From Bacillus sonorensis NBRC 101234 = KCTC 13918 (GTDB lineage Bacteria > Bacillota > Bacilli > Bacillales > Bacillaceae): DNA of 64,000 bases. The translations under genes were made by a program, and so were the position numbers. The notes below the pieces were generated by a model. The model ran no database searches, was not told where the DNA came from, and saw nothing but the letters and a program-made list of their open reading frames with translations. The stretch is taken from positions 48,058 through 112,057 of the forward strand of contig NZ_BCVZ01000013.1 of assembly GCF_001592005.1 (NCBI RefSeq), given 5' to 3'. Below are positions 47,842 through 56,494 of this stretch, piece by piece. Positions within the stretch are counted from its first letter, which is position 1; each line of letters starts with the position of its first letter.

Positions 47842-49835
47842 TGCGTACAGATCCTGCACGTTTGGAAATGATGAGAAGCTATTTCAACGCTATAGCCTCG
47901 GGAATGGGCCATGTCATCGAACGGACCTCTTTTACAACATTTGTAAAGGAATCTGCCGATTTTGCGACTGCTTTGGCTACACCTGATGGAGAATTTTTCG
48001 TGTATCCGAAGACAGTGGGTGTGACGATCTTTTTGGGGTTGTCGTTAAAGCGTGCAATTGAAGAAAGCGGCCCGTTTGAACCCGGGGACATCGTCATCAC
48101 GAATGACCCCTATACAACCGACGGATTGGCGACTCATCTGCCTGATATTCACGTTTTTAAGCCTATTTTTATCGATGGGGAGATTATCAGCTATGCATGG
48201 GCATTCGTCCATTGCAGCGATGTGGGGGGGATGGTTCCGGCCAGCATTTCGCCTACTGCAACTGATATTCACCAGGAAGGTTTGAGAATACCCCCGGTGA
48301 AAATTTACAAGGCGGGTAAGGAAAATCGTGAAGTATTGCAAATCCTTCGGGCCAACAGCAGGGTTCCGGACTTAAATGAAGGAGACATCAACGCCATGAT
48401 TGCGGCGGTCAAGACAGCCGAAAGCCGTTTGAAGGCGATGATCGGCAAATTTGGAAAAGATGCCGTCCGTCAGGGAATGGATGATTTGCTTGAACAGGCG
48501 TCAATGAGAGCCGGCAAAGTCATCGGCCGCATTCCAGATGGAACGTACAGCTTTTCAGATTATCTTGATGATGACATGATCTCGGACGTTCCGATTCGGC
48601 TTGCTGTTTCGGCAAAAGTCGCCGCTGAAAAAATCGCCCTTGATTTTTCTGACTGCGACCCGCAGGTGCAAACCGCTTTTAATCTTGTAACAAACGGAAC
48701 AAAACATTCGTTTTTATACCAAGGTTTGATTAATTATATCATTAGTGAAGACCCTTATATTCCGGTTAACGGCGGACTTACGAGACCGATTGAGGTCATC
48801 GCTCCGAAAGGAACATTGGTTCATCCGGAATATCCGGCAGCGGTAGGGATCCGTCACTCCATCACGATGAGATTGTATAATGCTGTTCTTGGCGCGCTGG
48901 CAAAAGCGCTTCCTGAAGCGGTGCCCGCAGCCGGTGCCGGCCAGTCGGCCATTGTTGTTCTGTCTGTGCCTGATGAATCTTCAGGCGGCAGAAAGATGTC
49001 TGTCGTCGAACCGATGGGCGGCGGAGGAGGCGGACAGCATGATATGGACGGAGCCGACGGAATCGACCATGCGTCTGGATTTTTAAAAAACACGCCGATA
49101 GAAAGCTTGGAACAGCATATTGATATTTATGTTCACCGTTATGAGCTCGTCAAAGACACTGCCGGAGCGGGCCTGCACCGCGGCGGCCATGCGATTGGAC
49201 TGGAGTTTGAGGCGGTTGCACCCGAATCGATCGTAACCGCCAGAGGAATGGAGCGCCTGCGTTTTCAGCCTTGGGGACTTGCCGGAGGAAAGGCAGGGTC
49301 TCTGGGCCGCGTCCGGCTTCACCCGGGTCAGTCCGATGAAAAAATGATGCCGAAGATTGATGTATTGAAGCTGGAACAAGGGGACATCGTCAATCTTCAA
49401 TCTCCCGGGGGCGGCGGATGGGGTGATCCGTTCATCCGGAAGGCCGAACTGGTGTTGAAAGAAGTTGAAGAAGAACTGCTGAGTGAGGAGGCCGCTTTAC
49501 AGCGCTACGGCGTGGCACTGAGGAAAAATGAAAGCGGCCGTCTCAGCATAGATGATGAAAAAACGAATCAAATCAGAAGAGAGAAAGCAGGAAGAGCAAG
49601 GAAGCATTGGGATTTTGGCAGGGCAAGGGAGGAATACGAACAGCGCTGGACCGAAGAGGCCAGTACAGCTCTGGCCAGAATGTTGCGAAAGCTTCCGGCG
49701 AATCAAAGATCCCATGTTAAACATCTGGTCCATGATTATGTTTTGAAAAAAGGCCGCAGCCCGGTCAGCAAAGAGGCTGTTGCAGCTGTTTTTGAGAAAC
49801 TGGGAGTAAAAAATAATGCGAAAATGGAGAGATAA
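47841..49835 (+). CDS. Hydantoinase/5-oxoprolinase subunit B (HyuB-like)
   Basis: 664 residues; partner of HyuA. Family motifs: SYFNAIASGMGHVIERTSFTTFVKESADFATAL, VITNDPYTTDGLATHLPDIHVFKPIF, HCSDVGG with metal-ligand His/Asp, and the C-terminal LQSPGGGGWGDP, diagnostic of hydantoinase B/acetophenone carboxylase subunits. A ~110-residue tail (RARKHWDFGRAREEY onward) exceeds the usual family end. ATG overlaps the hyuA TAA by one base. Confidence 0.93.
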   Translation: MRTDPARLEMMRSYFNAIASGMGHVIERTSFTTFVKESADFATALATPDGEFFVYPKTVGVTIFLGLSLKRAIEESGPFEPGDIVITNDPYTTDGLATHLPDIHVFKPIFIDGEIISYAWAFVHCSDVGGMVPASISPTATDIHQEGLRIPPVKIYKAGKENREVLQILRANSRVPDLNEGDINAMIAAVKTAESRLKAMIGKFGKDAVRQGMDDLLEQASMRAGKVIGRIPDGTYSFSDYLDDDMISDVPIRLAVSAKVAAEKIALDFSDCDPQVQTAFNLVTNGTKHSFLYQGLINYIISEDPYIPVNGGLTRPIEVIAPKGTLVHPEYPAAVGIRHSITMRLYNAVLGALAKALPEAVPAAGAGQSAIVVLSVPDESSGGRKMSVVEPMGGGGGGQHDMDGADGIDHASGFLKNTPIESLEQHIDIYVHRYELVKDTAGAGLHRGGHAIGLEFEAVAPESIVTARGMERLRFQPWGLAGGKAGSLGRVRLHPGQSDEKMMPKIDVLKLEQGDIVNLQSPGGGGWGDPFIRKAELVLKEVEEELLSEEAALQRYGVALRKNESGRLSIDDEKTNQIRREKAGRARKHWDFGRAREEYEQRWTEEASTALARMLRKLPANQRSHVKHLVHDYVLKKGRSPVSKEAVAAVFEKLGVKNNAKMER

Positions 49836-49837
49836 CA

Positions 49838-50920
49838 ATGAAAAGAAAAATATCTGCTTTGTTTATTCTGTCTCTTATCAGTATGCTGCTTCTTTCGGCA
49901 TGTGGCGGCAGCGGCGGCCAGGGGAATAAAAAATCCGATACCGTTGTAATCGGCGTATATGGCGGTGATTGGGAAAAACATATCAAGCCGAGCATTGAAG
50001 GATTTGAGAAAGATACGGGGCTGAAAGTCAAAGTTGTTTCCGGGACAGACTCTGAGTGGCTCACAAAGCTTAAAGCGTCGAATGGACAAAATGCTCCATA
50101 TGATCTTTTGATTTTGCAGCCGGATTCAATTCAGCGGGCACAGTCAGCAGGGCTGCTGCAGCCGATTGACCAGAAGAAAGTTCCGAATATAAAAGATTTG
50201 TATCATTCCGTTCAAAAGCGATTCACTGTTGACGGTAAGCAATATGCGGCAGGGTTCAGCATGGGGCAGCTCGGTATTGCGTACCGAAAGGATCTTGTTC
50301 CGCAAGAGCCGAAACGATGGACCGACCTTTGGAACAGCAGCTATCAGGGGCATGTCGCCGTTTCTTCCCCGACTTATTCGGCCGGCCTCCAATTTTTTGC
50401 CGGTTTAATTAATGCGCAAGGCGGCTTGGAATCGAATAAAAAAGATGTGGATAAAGCGTTCAATAGTTTAGCGGATTTGAAGAAAAATGTGACGGCATAT
50501 CCTGATAACCCCGGTTCGATTCAAACGCTTCTAGAGCGCGGGGACGCGTGGGTTGTTCCTTTTTGGGACGGCCGGGCCTATTCTCTTGAGGATGCCGGTC
50601 TGGACGTAGGTTTTGCCTACCCTGAGGAAGGCGCGGTTGCAGCCCTCGCAAGCTGGGCCGTAATGAAAGGGAGCCCTAATGAAGACAATGCTTACAAGCT
50701 GTTAAACCATTTGATCAGTCCTGATGTGCAAAGGGATTTTTCAGACAGGACATTCTATGGCATGACCAATAAAAAAGTGAAATACAGCGATAAGCTCAAG
50801 GGAAAAGTTAAAGTTGGAGAAGCTTATTACAGCAATTTAAAATGGGTTGATTATGAAATTGCAACGACAAAAATAAGCGATTGGACAAATCGCTGGAATC
50901 AAGTACTTGGCGGAAAATAG
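49838..50920 (+). CDS. Polyamine-type ABC substrate-binding lipoprotein (PotD-like)
   Basis: 360 residues, lipobox LSAC with Cys22. Type 2 binding fold of the spermidine/putrescine-2,4-diketogluconate group: VVIGVYGGDWEKHIKPSIEGFEKDTG, LLILQPDSIQRAQSAGLLQPI, GFSMGQLGIAYRKDL and VVPFWDGRAYSLEDAG. The acidic residues that clamp polyamines in PotD are not clearly conserved, and the hyuAB linkage suggests a cyclic amide, ureide or amino acid derivative instead (inference). Two bases after hyuB. Confidence 0.88.
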   Translation: MKRKISALFILSLISMLLLSACGGSGGQGNKKSDTVVIGVYGGDWEKHIKPSIEGFEKDTGLKVKVVSGTDSEWLTKLKASNGQNAPYDLLILQPDSIQRAQSAGLLQPIDQKKVPNIKDLYHSVQKRFTVDGKQYAAGFSMGQLGIAYRKDLVPQEPKRWTDLWNSSYQGHVAVSSPTYSAGLQFFAGLINAQGGLESNKKDVDKAFNSLADLKKNVTAYPDNPGSIQTLLERGDAWVVPFWDGRAYSLEDAGLDVGFAYPEEGAVAALASWAVMKGSPNEDNAYKLLNHLISPDVQRDFSDRTFYGMTNKKVKYSDKLKGKVKVGEAYYSNLKWVDYEIATTKISDWTNRWNQVLGGK

Positions 50921-50929
50921 GTGGCAATC

Positions 50930-52057
50930 ATGAGCGCAATTCAGATTCAGCATGTCAGCCGGCATTTCGGGAATAACATCGCATTAGAAGACGTACAGCT
51001 TGAAGTCAGGGAAGGAGAGTTTTTCTCGCTCCTTGGCCCGAGCGGCTGCGGAAAGTCTACGCTCCTTAATATTATAGCCGGATTTCTTAAACCGACTTCA
51101 GGCTTTATATCTATAGGGGGACAGGATGTAACTGATTTGCCGCCTTATCATCGAAACTGCGGAATGGTTTTTCAAGATTATGCTTTATTTCCGCATTTGA
51201 ATGTTTTTGAAAATGTAGCATACGGTTTAAAAATTCAAAAAATGCCTCGGCAAAAGCTCAAAGAGCGGGTGGTGGAAAGCCTTTCATTGGTCCACCTTGA
51301 AAAATACGCAAAACGCATGCCCCATCAGCTTAGCGGCGGCCAGCGGCAGCGGGTGGCGATCGCACGCGCTTTGGCGGTACAGCCTTCGGTATTGCTGCTT
51401 GATGAGCCGTTAAGCAATCTGGATGCAAAACTTCGAAAAGAAATGCAGTTTGAGCTGCGCCGCATTCAAAAACGCGTCGGCATAACAACGATTCTGGTGA
51501 CACATGATCAAGAGGAAGCGTTAAGCTTATCAGACAGGATCGGGGTGCTTGGCAATGGCAGGCTTCAGCAGCTTGGAGCTCCTTTGGACGTATACCGCAA
51601 GCCTGCCAACCGGTTTGTCGCAGAGTTTATCGGACAGGTCAATCTCCTCGAGGCCCGGGCGGAAGAAAGGCAGGATTCAACAGGCGCATATCGTTATGAG
51701 GTTCCCGGTTTTGAAGTGCGGGAAGGTGTTCCGCTTTCTTTTGAGGTCAGCCGGAATGTTCTGAAGAAGCCTTATTCCTCTGTATTATTTATGCTGCGTC
51801 CCGAACGAATTTCGATTTGGCTTAATCATCCTCCGGAAGGTTCGGAGAATAGAAGACGCGTAACATTGACAGATGTCAGCTATATCGGAAATGCCATTAG
51901 ACTAAAGGCGGCTTTTGCAAAGGGAGAGCTGATCATTCAGGTGCCTGATCCGCACTTTCCGAAGCTGCCGAAGCCGGGAGACGAGATGTATATAGCATGG
52001 GAGCCGGAAGACCTTGTTCCTCTTGAGATAAAGGAGGATGAACATGGCTGTCGATAG
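50930..52057 (+). CDS. Polyamine-type ABC transporter ATPase (PotA-like)
   Basis: 375 residues. Walker A GPSGCGKST at 36-44, signature [15 protein letters not shown], Walker B VLLLDEPLSNLDAKLRKEM, H-loop VTHDQEEAL, and a C-terminal TOBE domain (~280-360) as in PotA. ATG 50930 is six bases after AGGTGG; GTG 50921 would start inside the site. Ends 14 bases into the permease gene. Confidence 0.93.
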   Translation: MSAIQIQHVSRHFGNNIALEDVQLEVREGEFFSLLGPSGCGKSTLLNIIAGFLKPTSGFISIGGQDVTDLPPYHRNCGMVFQDYALFPHLNVFENVAYGLKIQKMPRQKLKERVVESLSLVHLEKYAKRMPHQLSGGQRQRVAIARALAVQPSVLLLDEPLSNLDAKLRKEMQFELRRIQKRVGITTILVTHDQEEALSLSDRIGVLGNGRLQQLGAPLDVYRKPANRFVAEFIGQVNLLEARAEERQDSTGAYRYEVPGFEVREGVPLSFEVSRNVLKKPYSSVLFMLRPERISIWLNHPPEGSENRRRVTLTDVSYIGNAIRLKAAFAKGELIIQVPDPHFPKLPKPGDEMYIAWEPEDLVPLEIKEDEHGCR

Positions 52058-52916
52058 TCAGAAGCGGTTTTATTGGTTTTTGCTGATTCCGGCTCTGTTG
52101 TTTTTTGGGGTTTTTCTCGTACTTCCGTTCGTTCTTTTACTGATATTAAGTTTCAAGGATGTTGACGGGATGATGAATACGCTGGATTCGTACAGCTTTT
52201 CCCAATATATCGAGGTATTTGCGTCAGACGTTTACTTGAAAACGATCGGGACAACGCTGTGGACGGCATTGAAAACCACCGTCTTATGCCTCTTGATGGC
52301 GTATCCTGCCGCTTATTTGCTGGTTAAAGCACCAAACCGGAAATGGCGTGCATTATTCTACATTTTGCTCGTATCGCCTCTTTTGACCAGCGTCGTCATC
52401 AGGACGTTTTCCTGGATTGTGCTGCTTTCGCAAAACGGGCTGATCAATGAGGCGCTGATCAGTATGAGATTGATCGAAAAGCCGCTGCCGCTTTTATGGA
52501 ATATGAATGCGGTCATTATAGCGTACGTCCAGGTTATGCTTCCATTTGCGGTTTTGCCGATTGCCACTTCTTTGAACGATATCAAACCGAATTTGAAGCA
52601 TGCTTCCATGAGCCTTGGGGCGGGAAGGCTGCGGACGTTTTTCTCTATTACGCTGCCGCTGACAATCCCCGGAACGGCCACCGGTGCGGTCATTGTATTT
52701 TCGCTTGCCGCCGGAAGTTATATCACCCCACTTTTAGTCGGGGGACGGATGCAGCCTCTGCTGCCGTTGTCGATCTATCAGCAGGTGCTGCAAGTGTTTA
52801 ATTTACCGCTTGCCGCCGCCATGTCCTTTACTTTATTGGCCGCAGTATTTTTGATTGTCGGTATTCTCGGAATCATTCTTAAACGCTGGGAGGCGAGGAT
52901 GAATGGGTGGTCATAA
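52044..52916 (+). CDS. Polyamine-type ABC permease 1 (PotB-like)
   Basis: 290 residues, six helices, EAA loop NLKHASMSLGAGRLRTFFSITLPLTIPG. N-terminal FLLIPALLFFGVFLVLPFVLLLILSFK is typical of PotB. The start at the second of two in-frame ATGs (52044) is set by GGAGG six bases upstream. Overlaps the ATPase gene by 14 bases and the next permease by 14 bases. Confidence 0.9.
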   Translation: MAVDSQKRFYWFLLIPALLFFGVFLVLPFVLLLILSFKDVDGMMNTLDSYSFSQYIEVFASDVYLKTIGTTLWTALKTTVLCLLMAYPAAYLLVKAPNRKWRALFYILLVSPLLTSVVIRTFSWIVLLSQNGLINEALISMRLIEKPLPLLWNMNAVIIAYVQVMLPFAVLPIATSLNDIKPNLKHASMSLGAGRLRTFFSITLPLTIPGTATGAVIVFSLAAGSYITPLLVGGRMQPLLPLSIYQQVLQVFNLPLAAAMSFTLLAAVFLIVGILGIILKRWEARMNGWS

Positions 52917-53718
52917 ATTCCGCCGAACATCTTCCGGTAAGTGGATTGATATGTGCGTTTGGACGACCGGTCTTTTTGTTTACCTCTTTTTGACGCTGCC
53001 CGTTTGTGTGATTGTTCTGTCGGCGTTCAGCCCGACAGCATATCCAAAGTTTCCTCCGACAGAGTTTTCGATTCGCTGGTTTGAGGGGATTTTCAACAGT
53101 CCGGAATGGATGGAATCGATTTGGATCAGCGGGGTATTGCTGGTGATCGTGACGCCGCTGACAGTCATACTCGGAACAGCGGCATCATATGCTTTGGCAA
53201 GACTGCAGTTTCCGGGGAAAAACGCTGTCCAATCTTTTATTCTCTCGCCGCTGATGATTCCCCAAATTGTGCTGGGAGTGGCGCTGCTCTATTTATTCAC
53301 AATGATGGGGATCAACGGAACGATAACGGGATTGGTAATCGGACATATGCTGATCAGTCTTCCGTATGTCGTTCGCACGGTCGGCGTCAGTGTGGCAAAT
53401 TTGGACCCAAAGCTTGAGCTTGCATCAATGAACCTTGGCGCAGGTCCCGTGCATACCTTTTTTAAGGTGACTCTCCCGCTGATTAAACCGGGAATGATTG
53501 CCGGGGCCGTGTTTTCCGCCGTAACGTCATTTGGAGAGATTTCCATCAGTCTATTTGTATCTTCTCCAATGGTCACACCCGTTCCGGTCAGGACGTTCAG
53601 CTATATTGAACAGACATTTGATCCGAGCGTCAATGCCATTTCTGTCATATTTATCGCGGTATCTGTGATCGCCCTCGTCATCATTGAGCGGACGATCGGG
53701 CTGTCAAAAACGATGTAG
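52903..53718 (+). CDS. Polyamine-type ABC permease 2 (PotC-like)
   Basis: 271 residues, six helices, EAA loop KLELASMNLGAGPVHTFFKVTLPLIKPG and the PotC-like N-terminal pattern with FSPTAYPKFPPTEFSIRWF. With the preceding gene it forms the membrane channel, completing binding protein, ATPase and two permeases. Last gene of the operon; a strong terminator follows. Confidence 0.9.
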   Translation: MGGHKFRRTSSGKWIDMCVWTTGLFVYLFLTLPVCVIVLSAFSPTAYPKFPPTEFSIRWFEGIFNSPEWMESIWISGVLLVIVTPLTVILGTAASYALARLQFPGKNAVQSFILSPLMIPQIVLGVALLYLFTMMGINGTITGLVIGHMLISLPYVVRTVGVSVANLDPKLELASMNLGAGPVHTFFKVTLPLIKPGMIAGAVFSAVTSFGEISISLFVSSPMVTPVPVRTFSYIEQTFDPSVNAISVIFIAVSVIALVIIERTIGLSKTM

Positions 53719-53731
53719 GATGTTATGTTAT

Positions 53732-53770
53732 AAGACAAGCAGGCTTTTTTTAGCCTGCTTGTCTTTTTTT
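53732..53770 (+). terminator. Terminator of the hyu-ABC operon
   Basis: 14-bp stem AAGACAAGCAGGCT/AGCCTGCTTGTCTT with a six-T loop and a downstream T-run. Confidence 0.93.
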
Positions 53771-53782
53771 GTTAATTAAGTG

Positions 53783-53812
53783 TTGACAATCTCGCATGAA
53801 CAGTAGTAGTAT
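53783..53812 (+). promoter_or_regulatory. Promoter of the TrmB-MFS operon
   Basis: Consensus TTGACA, an 18-base spacer and TAGTAT. The -10 is the left arm of the palindrome annotated next. Confidence 0.75.
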
Positions 53813-53846
53813 TTTTAAATACTAGTAGTGTTTTTTAGAACTACTA
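53807..53846 (+). promoter_or_regulatory. Two overlapping palindromes, probable TrmB operator
   Basis: TAGTAT-TTTTAA-ATACTA (53807-53824) overlaps by two bases with TAGTAGT-N10-ACTACTA (53823-53846). Both arms share TAGTA. They cover the -10 and the transcribed start, ideal for autorepression by the downstream regulator. Confidence 0.7.
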
Positions 53847-53863
53847 AGAAGGGAGCGGACATT

Positions 53864-54661
53864 ATGGAAGAATTGAAAAAACTCGGGCTGTCAGATTTAG
53901 AAGCCCGCTGTTATATGACATTGCACGAGCAGCCTGATATGACGGGGTATGAAGTGGCCAAACGGGTTTCAACATCCAGGTCGAACGTGTATGCCGCACT
54001 GCGGGCGCTTGTTGACAAAGGAATTTGCCGGGTGACGAAGGGAGATACCGATAAGTATGCTGCTGTTCCGATCAGGCAAGTGGTCAAATATTTGCAGAGG
54101 GAGTTTGAAAAAACCTCAAGCGTTTTGGTTGATAAATTGAACACGCCGCCCGAGCCGGCGCCGTCTTTTTATCATTGGGAAGGTGAAAAGCATCTGAATA
54201 CGGCGATTAAAAGGATGATTGCCAATGCGGAAAAAACGCTTGTCGTCGATATTTGGGCAGAAAATCTGCACAAGGTTGAAGATGAGCTGTTAGCCGCGGA
54301 GCAACGCGGAGTCACGGTTATTGTCATTACATTAGGAGAATGTGAAACACCGCTGCAACATGTTTTTGTTCACCGGCGCAAAGATTTAGAGAAGTCTTGG
54401 CCGCGGTATGGGGCGAAAAAGGTTTCCGTGCTGGCGGACAGCAGGAATGCGATTGTCTGCAGCCTTGACGGCCTATTAAAGCCGTCGGGCGTAGAGACGA
54501 ATCATCCTTCAGTGATTGAGCTGCTGAAAAATGCATTTTTCGATGATCTCGTGATGATGCATATCGAAAAAGATTTCGGTGATAAGATTGCCGAAAAATA
54601 CGGCAAGGATTATGAACAATTAATGGATTATTATGCCAAAGAAAAAGGCTGGGATATTTAG
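53864..54661 (+). CDS. TrmB-family transcriptional regulator
   Basis: 265 residues. N-terminal winged helix LSDLEARCYMTLHEQPDMTGYEVAKRVSTSRSNVYAALRALVDKGI (7-52), a short coiled coil (~75-95), then the TrmB C-terminal effector domain with PLD-like strands (FYHWEGEKHLNTAIKRMI, KTLVVDIWAENL). Starts at ATG 53864; the 12-codon extension upstream runs through the operator. Twelve bases before the MFS gene, which it probably controls. Effector unknown, in this family often a sugar. Confidence 0.88.
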   Translation: MEELKKLGLSDLEARCYMTLHEQPDMTGYEVAKRVSTSRSNVYAALRALVDKGICRVTKGDTDKYAAVPIRQVVKYLQREFEKTSSVLVDKLNTPPEPAPSFYHWEGEKHLNTAIKRMIANAEKTLVVDIWAENLHKVEDELLAAEQRGVTVIVITLGECETPLQHVFVHRRKDLEKSWPRYGAKKVSVLADSRNAIVCSLDGLLKPSGVETNHPSVIELLKNAFFDDLVMMHIEKDFGDKIAEKYGKDYEQLMDYYAKEKGWDI

Positions 54662-54672
54662 GAGGGGAAAAC

Positions 54673-55857
54673 ATGACCAAACAAAAATATGGATTGATGA
54701 CGCTGCTGCTTTTTTGGGCGGGGTTTGCCGTGATGTCGAGCTTATACATCACCATACCGTTGACAACGGTATTCATGAATCAGTTTGCGGTGTCATCGGA
54801 TCAGGCGGCTTGGACGGGCAGCATTTTTTCAATCTTTTTTGCACTCGGCTGTTTAATATACGGGCCTGTTTCTGATCGATTTGGCCGTAAAAACGTCATT
54901 GTCATCGGCCTTGGTTTTTTAGCCGTTTTTACGCTGATGATCAGTTTTGCAGAGAACTTGTCTGCGCTTATTCTATTTCGCGCTTTGCAAGGCGCAGCAG
55001 CCGCATCATTTTCGCCGGTTGCCCTGGCTTATGCCGGGGAAATGTTCCCTCAGGAAAAACGGGGAACGGCCATCGGGTTTATTAGCACCGGATTTTTAAT
55101 GGCCGGGATTGGCGGTCAGGTCGTTTCAAGCTATATCAGCGAGGTTTGGAATTGGAATGCCATCTTTTTGCTAATGTCCGCCGTCTATGTACTGACTTTG
55201 TTTTTGAACATGTTTCTTTTGCCGAAAGGGGATGTCAAGCGGCATGACGGGCATATGTTTTCTTCTTTCAGTCGAATAGGTGACGTGCTTGGCAGCCGCT
55301 CCTTAATGTTCGGCTATGTGATCACGATTACCATCCTCTTTACATTCGTCGGTATGTATTCAGCGCTTGGGCATTATTTGACCCATTCATCGTATCATCT
55401 TTCCGGCAACCAGCTGTTAGCGGTTCGTTCAGCCGGCATTCTCGGAATGATCTGTTCGCCGATAGCGGGGCGGTTCATCGGCAAATATGGGAGTCTTCCT
55501 GTTCTGCGCTTCGGTTTAATCACGGCCGCGGCCGGGCTGCTTTTGATGAGTTTCAGCAGCGGATTGGCGCTTCTCATCGTCATGAGCATCGTATTTGTGC
55601 TTGGAATCGCCGTTGCTACGCCGTCATTGATTTCTTTGATCGGACAGCTTGGCGGGGAAGTCAGAGGGCTTGCCGTCTCCATATATACCTTTATCTTATT
55701 TATCGGAGCAAGCCTGGGACCGATTTTTACAGCCGTTCTGTTGAAAACGGCCGCAGCATCACTGCTTTTCCTTGTTTTAAGCCTGGTGCTATGCTTCAGT
55801 ATTGTTCTGTCCTTTCTCATCAATATGAAATCAAAAGCCGTACAAACGGCAAGCTAA
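54673..55857 (+). CDS. MFS drug/metabolite exporter
   Basis: 394 residues, 12 helices. MFS motif A GPVSDRFGRKNVIVIG between helices 2 and 3, and the antiporter motif C-like SPVALAYAGEMFPQEKRGTAIGFIS in helices 4-5, which places it among the DHA1 exporters. TAGGAGGGG precedes ATG 54673. Co-transcribed with the TrmB regulator; no terminator was recognised before the AT-rich lch promoter region. Confidence 0.88.
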   Translation: MTKQKYGLMTLLLFWAGFAVMSSLYITIPLTTVFMNQFAVSSDQAAWTGSIFSIFFALGCLIYGPVSDRFGRKNVIVIGLGFLAVFTLMISFAENLSALILFRALQGAAAASFSPVALAYAGEMFPQEKRGTAIGFISTGFLMAGIGGQVVSSYISEVWNWNAIFLLMSAVYVLTLFLNMFLLPKGDVKRHDGHMFSSFSRIGDVLGSRSLMFGYVITITILFTFVGMYSALGHYLTHSSYHLSGNQLLAVRSAGILGMICSPIAGRFIGKYGSLPVLRFGLITAAAGLLLMSFSSGLALLIVMSIVFVLGIAVATPSLISLIGQLGGEVRGLAVSIYTFILFIGASLGPIFTAVLLKTAAASLLFLVLSLVLCFSIVLSFLINMKSKAVQTAS

Positions 55858-56091
55858 GCGGCATATTTTTGATTATATCGAAATAATTTATTTTTTGATG
55901 AAGTATGTTGAGGATTTGTGAAAAAATGTAAACAATCTTTATATTTTTTTGAAATAAAATTTTTATAAAATATATTAAAATCATAATCCCTCTAAAAAAT
56001 TTATAAAATGTTAATAAACTATTAACTTTCCACTTAAAAAATTGCGGATGTAAACGATATTTTTTCGTTTTTCCGCATATTTTTTTTGAAA
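55858..56091. other. AT-rich region upstream of the lch promoter
   Basis: Strongly AT-rich and free of ORFs. It contains one half ComA-like motif, TTGCGG (56042-56047), and a TTTTTCCGCAT segment (56070-56080), possibly a third ComA contact. Confidence 0.4.
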
Positions 56092-56107
56092 TTTCGGAAT
56101 CGCGCAT
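56092..56107 (+). promoter_or_regulatory. ComA-type box 1 of the lichenysin promoter
   Basis: TTTCGGAATCGCGCAT, a degenerate form of the ComA site TTGCGG-N4-CCGCAA. Centre-to-centre distance to box 2 is 32 bases, three helical turns. Confidence 0.6.
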
Positions 56108-56123
56108 ATTATTCCCGTCTGGA

Positions 56124-56139
56124 TTTCGGCATCCCGCAT
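56124..56139 (+). promoter_or_regulatory. ComA-type box 2 of the lichenysin promoter
   Basis: TTTCGGCATCCCGCAT differs from the B. subtilis srfA site TTGCGGCATCCCGCAA at two positions and keeps the same spacer. About 55-60 bases downstream is a weak -10 (TATGGA, 56195-56200) without a good -35, as expected of an activator-dependent promoter. Confidence 0.75.
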
Positions 56140-56229
56140 GAATCTTTTCACCTATTTTTCGGTGAAAAAAACAATTTTTTCATTTAAAGTGAACTATGGA
56201 CAGAAAATGAATTTATTTCAGTAAAAACG

Positions 56230-56312
56230 ATAAAGGCAAACCTGCGGAAACGCAGGGACGCAAAGCCATGGCCTAAGGCACGGATAGTGCTACGGTTGAC
56301 AGGTTGCCGAAT
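56230..56312 (+). ncRNA. Cyclic di-GMP-I (GEMM-I) riboswitch aptamer
   Basis: GEMM-I hallmarks in order: GGCAAACC, P2 capped by a GAAA tetraloop (CCTGCG-GAAA-CGCAGG), the conserved GACGCAAAGCC stretch that contacts the ligand, GGCCTAAGGC, a short P3 with GGATAGTGC, and TACGGTTGACAGGTTGCCG. The ends pair GGCAA (56235-56239) with TTGCC (56304-56308) as P1. Lies in the lchAA leader, directly followed by a terminator hairpin. Confidence 0.93.
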
Positions 56313-56320
56313 AGACAGGG

Positions 56321-56353
56321 AGTCCACCCGGTTTTTATTCGGGTGGACTTTTT
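56321..56353 (+). terminator. Riboswitch-linked intrinsic terminator
   Basis: Perfect 10-bp stem AGTCCACCCG/CGGGTGGACT with a nine-base loop and TTTTT. It begins nine bases after the aptamer, so ligand binding can decide between termination and read-through into lchAA. Confidence 0.92.
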
Positions 56354-56424
56354 CATTTTTTTACAGTATAACTTTTTATTGGAAATGACAAATCTGTGAC
56401 AGCGCTGTTTCATTCATTGCAAAG

Positions 56425-56443
56425 CCGCAATTCTGTATTGCGG
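56425..56443 (+). repeat. Inverted repeat CCGCAAT/ATTGCGG in the lchAA leader
   Basis: Perfect 7-bp arms with a TCTGT loop, no T-run, 52 bases before the lchAA start. The arms contain the ComA half-site sequences but in everted order. Could be an RNA hairpin near the ribosome-binding site or an extra protein site. Confidence 0.5.
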
Positions 56444-56494
56444 ATAAGCGTAAGGCCATCACAAATCAAACATACGAAGGAGGAACATAAGATA

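Noticed and set aside
56230..56353. Possible T-box or S-box leader before lchAA
   Set aside because: No T-box sequence or kink-turn; the sequence instead fits the GEMM-I aptamer in detail.
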